In this document: positions 56,224-64,000 of the stretch, one piece after another
How positions within the stretch are numbered: the first letter of the stretch is position 1
Layout of the letters: each line of letters opens with the position of its first letter
Source: Ancylostoma caninum
Taxonomy: Eukaryota > Nematoda > Chromadorea > Rhabditida > Ancylostomatidae
Direction: 5' to 3'
DNA length: 64,000 bases
Assembly: GCA_037903475.1 (NCBI GenBank)
Contig: JBAJFG010000362.1
Span: 1,178,001 to 1,242,000 of the forward strand
Position numbers and translations under genes: made by a program
The notes under the pieces: generated by a model
The model's input: the letters and a program-made list of their open reading frames with translations, nothing else
What the model was told of the DNA's origin: nothing
The model's database searches: none

Positions 56224-59200
56224 TAAAACCTTGAATTCTAAGAGACTTGGGAAGAATATGTATATGGAAGGGAAAACATTACTAGCGGATAAAATGACTG
56301 CCTCGTTCCAGAAGGCGTCTGTAAGCTGCTCCTGATTTTATTTACTTAGTCAAGCTTAGCAGAGAGTTCTTCAAATACCAGAAGAACGCTAACTTCAACA
56401 AAGTAAAAAAAAAACATGATTTCAACTAGAACAGTCGTTCTCGCAGGTGTAAACCCCCCCCCCCCGCTCCCCCCGGTGTCTGATCAAGAGCTCCCACAAT
56501 GACATCCAAAAGGTAAGCAGCCCTTGAACAATAACATGAAATTTTATTCGCCTGTCCTCGTAAACAATAAATTCAATTAATCCAGAATGGACTGTCCTCA
56601 CGTGTTATTGCTCCCATATACACAACGATAGTGCAAATTTTGAAATCGACGACTATTTGCGATTGAAACAGCTGATTGTGCATACAAAAAAGAAGGTGTA
56701 GCACGTGATGACGCCGACGAAGTGATAGCGCGCGCGAAACATCCGAACAAACAACATGAGAGAAGGAAGGCAGTGCCGGCACAAAACATCGCACGGTACC
56801 CGGGAAAAAGTGGTGGAAGACTGATTGAAGCACTTCTGCAAAAGAAGGCGGCTTTTTCTGAGAAAAAGAAAATGCCCATCATCCATCGAAAAACATACCA
56901 AGGACTCGAGAAGAGCAGCTCCTGCGCCGAGAACAGCACAGATAATTTCTAGGAGAAAAAAAAATTGCAGGAAAAACAGCGAAAGAGCTTAAACAAACAC
57001 GAAACAGAATAGGATTTCATTACAACCATGCTACTCTCTCGAAAGTCATGGATACGAAGAGAGTAGGGAATATAATTTACGTACACCTCTCTGTTCGCCA
57101 GTATTCACTTCTCGACCACATAAAAAATGCACTATCCTACCTCGCAACCAGAAGAACTGAGGCGAACTGAGGCACCAATTTATTTCTCCACCAAAGTTCT
57201 ATTCCACGAATGAAAAACATGGCTATGCCACTACAGACGTCGAAACTGAGAGCAAGTGCAAGAGAAAAGAAAGATTTGAAGGGCAGAGAAGACGTTTTAC
57301 GGTTATGACACCACATTCGCATTTTACACTTGAGCACTTTGCCTAATGATCAACCTGACCGCTTTCTTCACTTCTTTCAACAGCATTCCCACCTCTTCAA
57401 CGGCAAAAAGAGACGGACAGAACCATTACAGCTAATGAGATTCTAAAGACCACAGAGGACAGAGAACAGATTCTACAGCTATCTGCTTGAAGCTTTGCCC
57501 GCTCCATTTCAATAATTTCTATAGAATATCCTCCAACGAAAAATTGCACAAGTACTAAAAACCCTGCCATAAAAACTTGGTTACTGAATTGAACAAGGAG
57601 CTGGCAGAACATTCTAGATGCTCTCGTAAAGTATACAACTACTCTCAAATTCATTCAAGGGTTTCCATGGGAAAGCTAAGGCGCGGCAGCGGAGAGAATG
57701 CATTCACAACGGTTCAAAGATGGAGGCTCTTCAATGAGCAAATGAGGAAGCTCAGAGCTTTACGTAGCGGTCTCCGTCTACTAGAACCCATCCAGACTAC
57801 AAAACAAACAACATCCCTAAGATTTATGCGCTAAGAAGGCACACAATATCATAATTACAAAGCTGAGGGGGATAATTAAGAAGAGAAATTACTGGAAAAG
57901 CAATGGAAGAAAGTCGTAATTTCAGTCCATTTGCAAAACAACCTATTCAAGCGAATCGACTCCGCGATATGTGGGCAAATAAATACAAACGAGAGCAGCA
58001 GAAAGCGCGCTAAAAAGCTGCGGCTGCAAGCAATGACTGGCAAATGCGTCACGGCTCTATGACGCGATGCCGAAATACAAAGAATACGCCGCGTTAAAAT
58101 GAACAAAAACGAAACCAAAGCGGTCATACATAAAGGCTAGAATAGACATATTTTCCGCCAAAAAAAAAAAAGGCGACAGACCATCCGTACAAAGCAGTAA
58201 ACACTCCGGCGCACGGATCGCACGCTCACATGACACCACACGTGTGTGTACTCTGCCACAACGTCAGTTCTATTTAGAGAACGACTCAATCGGCAATAAA
58301 CTCTGAATTTACGCTCTTCGAACCTTCAGCGATTGGGTGGATCACTAAACATCTGTAAGCCGAATCAGCCGCGGATTCAACTTTCACATTCAGCGCAACA
58401 ACCGGTTTCACTCACAGAAATCGAGTGCTAGCAACGAAGAACGAAACGCGATGAGTGAAGGAAACGCGCGCCGGCAATGACTTTGGTCGTGACAAATCAA
58501 CATCACAAAAAAACTGCCAAAGAAGTGGGCCAGGAATAATTGCTCAAACTTCGGGCTTCCAGAACAGTCGTGTTTTCCTGGACAAATGCGTGTTATCTTT
58601 CTGAGAAGTAAGACAGTTCCTTGATAGAAACCACAGGAAGGAAAAAACTGACTGATCATAAAACTAGACATCAAGAATCGATAAGAACCACCTGTAAAAG
58701 TTACTCCCACACCACGAAGATAGGAAATGTTTGGGTCCCCAGTAGAGGGTTACAAAACAGAATGAAATCTGGAAATTCATGCCACTTGTGATAATATTGA
58801 TGCGCTCTTTGGAAGCATTCACAAAAAAAAAATAGCTGGTGGACTGAATCGATACGCATGTACAAAATAATCAGAGTAGAATGGGGTGACAAATTTGAGA
58901 AATCAATTCTGAAAAAAAATCAAAACACTGACAAGCTACTACTAAAAGAGACATGCTCACCAAAACAAGGGCTATTTAAGGCTAATTTTGGGGCAATGTG
59001 TCATGTCCCTTCTTTCATTTCGCTCACAAAAGATGCCTTGCTCTCACTGGTCCACCTAAAAATGAATCCTTCATTGTTGCTCGGCCATAAAATTAGATCC
59101 CTCTCGCCCAAATAGACATCACATGCGAGAATCCTCTCCTCCCCATTACCTATTCTCAAAACTGGGTGTCAAACATTTCGGACATGTGGTGTTCCATATG

Positions 59201-61160
59201 TCTATGGGATAGGAAAACAAAACAATGAAAGTTCAGAGAAACAAAAAGGTGAAAACCAGTTCAGCTTTGGCGCTACTTCACACAAAAGAACGCTGGTTGA
59301 AATGATTAAATGCCTTTCAATTGCTTTTTTGCTGAAACTACGTATCGACAACTACTTCGAAACAAACTCAACTCAACACAAGCCTCTCGAAAAGAATGAA
59401 AAAATTACCGAGTTTGCAAAGAAAAATAATTAAGGGGTATGTGGCGAAAACAACGAATTACGGGATATTCTAGAATGACTGTAATGAAGCGTTACAGCCA
59501 AAGAAAACAAATCATGCAATTTCTCTCACACAAGACTGGCAAACATATGTTACATAGGCTCTGTAAACTGTTCCTACGCCGAGAAACTGAACAGTTTTCA
59601 TGGACCTCAAAACTTGCAGCTACGTCTGAAACCTGGAAGTTTTTTTTTTTTTCAAGAAGATTACAGGAAAACCAAAAATGATAAAAATCAGCACCGTTTT
59701 TGACTAATTTCATGCAAAAACTATGCCCCAGAGAGGCGAAAAGCGGATCAACACAAAATCCACCGAACGAAACAAACAAAAAGTCACATACGCATCAAAA
59801 CAAACAGTGATGACGTGCTTGTCTGAACAAATATGCACAGGTTTATGGATCACTTCCAGAAAAAAGGGCGTTTGACGTATTCAGAGAACATAGAGCCCGC
59901 CAAACAGCTGACAAAGCCCACAAAAAACACTGGAATGAAACGAAAAAGCAGTGCTGTTCGCCCGAAACGTCTTCATCGAAAGCGCCAAGCCGCCGCCGGC
60001 GGTGACGAGAGACGTTGGCGCAGGCGAGGAGGCAGGCAAACACATGTGGCCAAGCCGGATATGCGATTTCAAGTTGAACATAACATGTTGTTTGCAGATA
60101 GAGCGATGGAACACAGGGAACCCCGGGCGCTATCAATCTAATGAAATCACATTAAACGATGCGCCTAATAACAATCTTACTAACACATCCAACATCACTT
60201 GAGATGTTACTCGCCGAGATGGATCAATCTACTTCCTAATTACACTCTCTAGCTACAAGTGGAGTGGAAAACGTAATTGCTACTATACATGCCAGCCGCA
60301 ACAACCCATAAACATGCATAAAATCGCCGTCAATGGCACTGGGATCAGCTTCCAACAGGCTTTCTCGAAGGGACAAATCACACTATAACTAAGTGCTTCG
60401 CACAAAAAGTGAAGTGACTAGTGTAGAACTTCAAAACCTCTTCAGAGAAAACCTCCACATAAGAAATCTTCTTGAAGGATGAACTTGAAGATGGAAAAAC
60501 CAGGAAGGAAAACGAAGTGACGTGCTTTCCCCTAGTAGGAAATAAACAAGCGCAAATGGAAATTGATGTGAACAGCTAAAGGTGATGATCCATGAAATTG
60601 TCACGATCGGAAGGACGACAAAAAGGAGCGATTAGAAAGCTGTGTTTCACGGCCGCCTAAACTGGATTCGAAACATCAGCTTCAAGAAAATTGCAGGTAA
60701 TTACAGCCACCCCTAAAACATACTCGATAAGTTGATAGATTATTTGCATTAGGACAATAACTTTCAAAGTGAGAGACCTGACACTAACTTTCATTTCTAC
60801 TCGAGTTGAACAAATCCATACAAAACCACATCATACTAGTGCTAGGAAATTAGCAATCTTGTGCCTATCCGTTATGAATAGCTGGACAAGAAGAACACCA
60901 AGAATCCCAGGAATCCAAATCGTGGGAATGGGAGTGACAGGCAATCCATATACATACAGCTGAACGTCTGACAAGGATTAATCGACCACAATAAAAAACA
61001 AGAAGCTAAGAACAACAAGCAACAAACTGTGTTGATTGACTCTCTAGACACTTGATCCATAGCCACAGTTTCTGGATAACTGCGAAAACACAAACACATA
61101 AATAGCGACCACATTCCAGTTCAGAATGAGGCCCTTCCACTAAGAAAACTCAAGAAAACT
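56224..61160. other. No supported gene
   Basis: Plus strand A-rich. Many 60-100 codon frames lie on both strands (for example 57577-57834 plus and 58408-58710 minus), without recognisable motifs or joinable splice sites. It may contain upstream exons or regulatory DNA of the CCCH gene. Confidence 0.45.
56454..56465 (-). repeat. Poly-C tract, 12 nt (poly-G on the minus strand)
   Basis: Run of 12 C on the plus strand followed by a C-rich GCTCCCCCCGG stretch. Confidence 0.88.
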
Positions 61161-61960
61161 CCAGGCCACTAGAGCAGCGAAATTTTCTTCGACGCGGAAG
61201 AAACGGACATCCGCTTGAGATCGATTTTCGGCCGGAGAACACTGGAAAAGCAGGGTGTGGGCCTGTAGTATATACGACGGGAGGAACCGGACGGTCTCAG
61301 TCGACCGGAAAGTTCGCACCGCACGAGTGCCGTCGCGGCGAATAATCGAAAATTACCGCCGGCGAAAGTGGGATAATTGGACGAAATACCGCCGAATGCA
61401 TGTATGCAACAGGTAAACTTCAACGTCGCCTTACAAAAGACCGGGGCGCGAAGGGTGCGAGATGACAAGACGAACGGGTTGCCAATGGTGTAAGAGTTCT
61501 GTAAATGGAAAGCGATGAATTACTCGGCTGCTAGTGCCGCAGCCGCGCTCACGTCACATCACAAGTGGCGTGGTGAAACCAGTTGACTGCAACGTGTGTG
61601 CATGTTCTCCCTGATCGTCGCCAACGATGGCAGCCAGGCAAAGAGAGAGGGGAAGAGGGAGGAGACCACAGCCAGCCAGCCAGCCGGCCAGCCAGCTGCT
61701 GCTGCTGCTGCTGCTTCTGCTGTAACAGCCAAAACTGGTCAAGTCCAGAAGTGCTCATGCCGGCTGCGAAAGCGCAAAGCAGCGTGGCATGGCGACGACG
61801 TCGTAATGTGCGGTTTAAATGACTGCACAACCGTCGACTGGAAACCGCAACTCGACTAACGACTGCACGGTGATGGCACACGACGTGGAAGGTGGAAAAA
61901 CTCAGACGGCGACGGCTAGACTCACTGGAACAATGTGCAGGAAAAAGCAGATCAGGCACA
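61160..61960. other. GC-richer block, possible promoter region
   Basis: Base composition rises clearly above the surroundings. It contains a TATATAC box at about 61268-61275 in a GC-rich setting, GCCAGCCAGCCAGCC and CTGCTGCTGCTG simple repeats (61665-61722), and open frames on both strands. This could be a promoter or first-exon region of a gene extending out of the part I can interpret. No coding exon could be defined. Confidence 0.3.
61665..61722 (+). repeat. CAGC/CTG simple repeat
   Basis: Tandem GCCA units pass into six or so CTG triplets (61697-61722). Poly-Gln and poly-Ala frames across it are artefacts of the repeat. Confidence 0.85.
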
Positions 61961-64000
61961 ACAACGAAGAAAATGAGCCATCAATCGTTTACATCATTTA
62001 ATTTGACATGACACCAAGTAAAGCAGTCTTCTTTCCTGTAAACTTTTTTCCAGAATCAGACATTTGAGAGGAAATTAGACGTGGCAGATGTGATGATTTC
62101 TAATCAGAGCACAAATAAGGAGAATGACTAGAGTTCTCTTTATATATCTTGGCTTTCAAATTTCTAGTAATTAATACCGCAATGAATGAATGGTAAAACG
62201 TTTGCTCTTTTATGAAAAAGAGATTCAACCGCTTGAACTCGAGCTACGGAGAAACTCCTCTACAACCTCTTCACCAGCAGTTGTAAATGACAGACCGAAA
62301 ATCTCCCCCCCCCCCCCCCGCCACAGACTGCAGTCACCTAACAAAAACTGCCACTCTTATCAAAACCACGCGCAGAAATTATCAATTTGCTATAGACGGA
62401 CTTCTTTTGCAGCGATAAAGGTCTTAAGAACACAAGGAAGATCTGCTATACAACTACAAAATAAGCCTTTTTACCTAAGTTTTTGCAGAAAAGAGGAAAT
62501 TGTGAGTCACAGGAAAAACAAACAAAGAGAAACCACCAGTTGTAAATTTCAGAATGGTGGCTATTGCGTCTAGGACTATAGAACAACCAAGAAATCATCA
62601 AAATTAATGAATTCACATCTCTGAATACCTACGGAGGTTTTGAATCCTGTAAAAAGATTCATGGCGGTTCCCGGAGAAGTTAAAAATCTCCTGCTCATCC
62701 AGAGTACTGGAGGTTCCCTCCAAAATGGGATATACACTGCCACGTTCGCTAGTATGCCTAAAATTTGTTATCACTGAATTAGACTAGTCTCTCGGTCAAA
62801 TCGTACCCATTTCCAGCAGGAAAACTAGTCCACTTTCGAATGACGGGTAGATCACTATCATCCCGGGAACGCTCATGAATCTCCCCACTAGTGATTTTTT
62901 GAGAGGGACGCAATTCTTTCCCACAAAACTCGATTTAGTTTCCTTAGAAAAAAAGAGGATCGAACGCGATTTCGGGGAATTCCCAATGAAGCAAAGCCAC
63001 ACGTCCTTATATGGATGCAAAAAAATTGGACCCACTACTAGAGGAAACTGCATTCCTGGATTGAAAAAGAGCTAATCCATAAAGATTTTCAAGAAAGATA
63101 GCATCAATGCTTCCTTCACTACCGAGGAAAACCTCCTACCAGACATAAGGAACCGCCGCCACTGCCACAGACGATAAGGGCAAGAAGGGCAAACTCATCG
63201 ATAGCGCAGAAACACCGAGGTAAACGACACATAACCGCAAAGCAACGCTGTGCGAGTCGAGAGCACAGCGAAGAGCCTGCTGCACCTTCGAGAACCCCTT
63301 CGTCGCGCAGCAAAGCGTTCGTCGACCACAGATCTGCATTTTTTGCACAATGGCGATGTAGCGATGAGACGACATGCAAGAGAAATCATCCCTAGAGTGA
63401 ATTTCTGAGCAAAAAATCAGCGCTATAATTAAACACAGCAGCAAAAGCCTGCTTAGTCCCCGTAGCTTAATTGAAATCCTTCGAGACACTGGGATTCATA
63501 CTCCAGAGCAGGTTTTGCGTGAAAGAAATGCAGATCAACTATATGCCTCAGTCAAATGCCCTATGTGTTATTACGATCGCTCTCCATCGACATCCGGTTC
63601 CGAAGCAACGATTGAAACACTTATCCGTGACGGCACAACTATAAACATTGGCTGTTCTGCAACATTCGGCTCCGATACGGAGCTTAGCTTTTGAAGAGGA
63701 GGATTTAAGTATTTTATGGAACATAGAGCATGAAAATGGCGGAAAAGAGGGAAAGTAGCATCAGAATAGAGACTGAAATGGCAAGGGGATTGTAGGTACG
63801 GTTAAATCAGCAGCTGGGATAACAAAGTAACCATCGAGGACTTAGGTCTAGCCAGATTAAGGATTCCCTGGAGATGCGTGTAGATGCACTTTTATTTCAA
63901 AAACCTTATGTTTGCGCTGTTGTTTGTGGTGTAAAACTACCAGCAAAAAAATGACATGGTTACATATTTAGCGAAGAACCACTGGCGTAAAATCGTCACA
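61961..64000. other. No supported gene
   Basis: Frames at 62190-62573 (plus) and 63119-63489 (minus) lack motifs. The stretch at 63459-63480 superficially resembles the start of a tRNA, but no cloverleaf forms. Confidence 0.45.
62305..62319 (-). repeat. Poly-C tract, 15 nt (poly-G on the minus strand)
   Basis: Uninterrupted run of 15 C on the plus strand, the longest G/C homopolymer in the window. Confidence 0.88.

Noticed and set aside
61549..61959. Minus-strand frame of 136 codons with poly-Gln
   Set aside because: Poly-Gln comes from the CTG simple repeat. Overlapping frames on both strands are open because of GC-rich repeat sequence, and no motif or splice structure supports a gene.
63455..63530. 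CCCCGTAGCTTAATTG, resembling the start of a tRNA
   Set aside because: No matching 3' acceptor strand and no GGTTC-type T loop; the cloverleaf does not form.

Overview
The window looks like nuclear DNA of a nematode, most likely a clade V strongylid parasite of the hookworm type. This is an inference from four things: short-exon genes with GT-AG introns, a protein matching the nematode-restricted ground-like (hedgehog-related) family, a maT-type Tc1/mariner element, and splice-acceptor-like sites a few bases upstream of start codons that would suit spliced-leader trans-splicing. The DNA is AT-rich and gene-sparse, and no bacterial or viral gene organisation is visible.

Four multi-exon protein genes could be assembled by hand with consistent reading phase across every junction. 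(1) 18290-26860, plus strand: a 9-exon class A seven-transmembrane receptor of about 452 residues, peptide-receptor-like. (2) 27310-28937, minus strand, convergent with the receptor: a glutamine-rich protein of at least 171 residues containing a tandemly duplicated exon; its first exon was not found. (3) 42946-46274, plus strand: an 11-exon secreted protein of about 394 residues with a Cys-rich N-terminus, a coiled coil and a C-terminal ground-like domain. (4) 49679-53514, with a tentative first exon at 54282-54320, minus strand: a tristetraprolin/TIS11-type tandem CCCH zinc-finger protein of about 365 residues, whose last residues resemble the CNOT1-binding tail of vertebrate TTP proteins.

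The rest is repeats and unassigned DNA. A Tc1/mariner (maT, DD37D) copy with clear inverted ends and TA duplications but a broken transposase lies at 31412-32697. A 253-bp foldback MITE-like element lies at 55971-56223. A repeat element with a CCCGGGC-rich start and an internal 118-bp minisatellite lies at 38511-39466, directly after a RhoGAP-like coding fragment. The most striking feature is a family of about 20 dispersed copies (about 130-200 bp) of a hairpin-rich GTTGCTG/CAGCAAC repeat. It is spread from 3.5 to 47 kb in both orientations, expanded inside intron 4 of the receptor gene, and absent from 48-64 kb.

Region by region: 1-18 kb is non-coding with repeat copies and a few candidate short ORFs; 18-29 kb holds two convergent genes; 29-42 kb is repeat-rich; 43-46 kb is the ground-like gene; 47-49.6 kb is empty; 49.7-54.3 kb is the CCCH gene; 54.3-64 kb shows no gene I can support and contains the MITE, homopolymer tracts and a GC-richer patch at 61.2-61.9 kb. 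The four genes do not form an obvious pathway.
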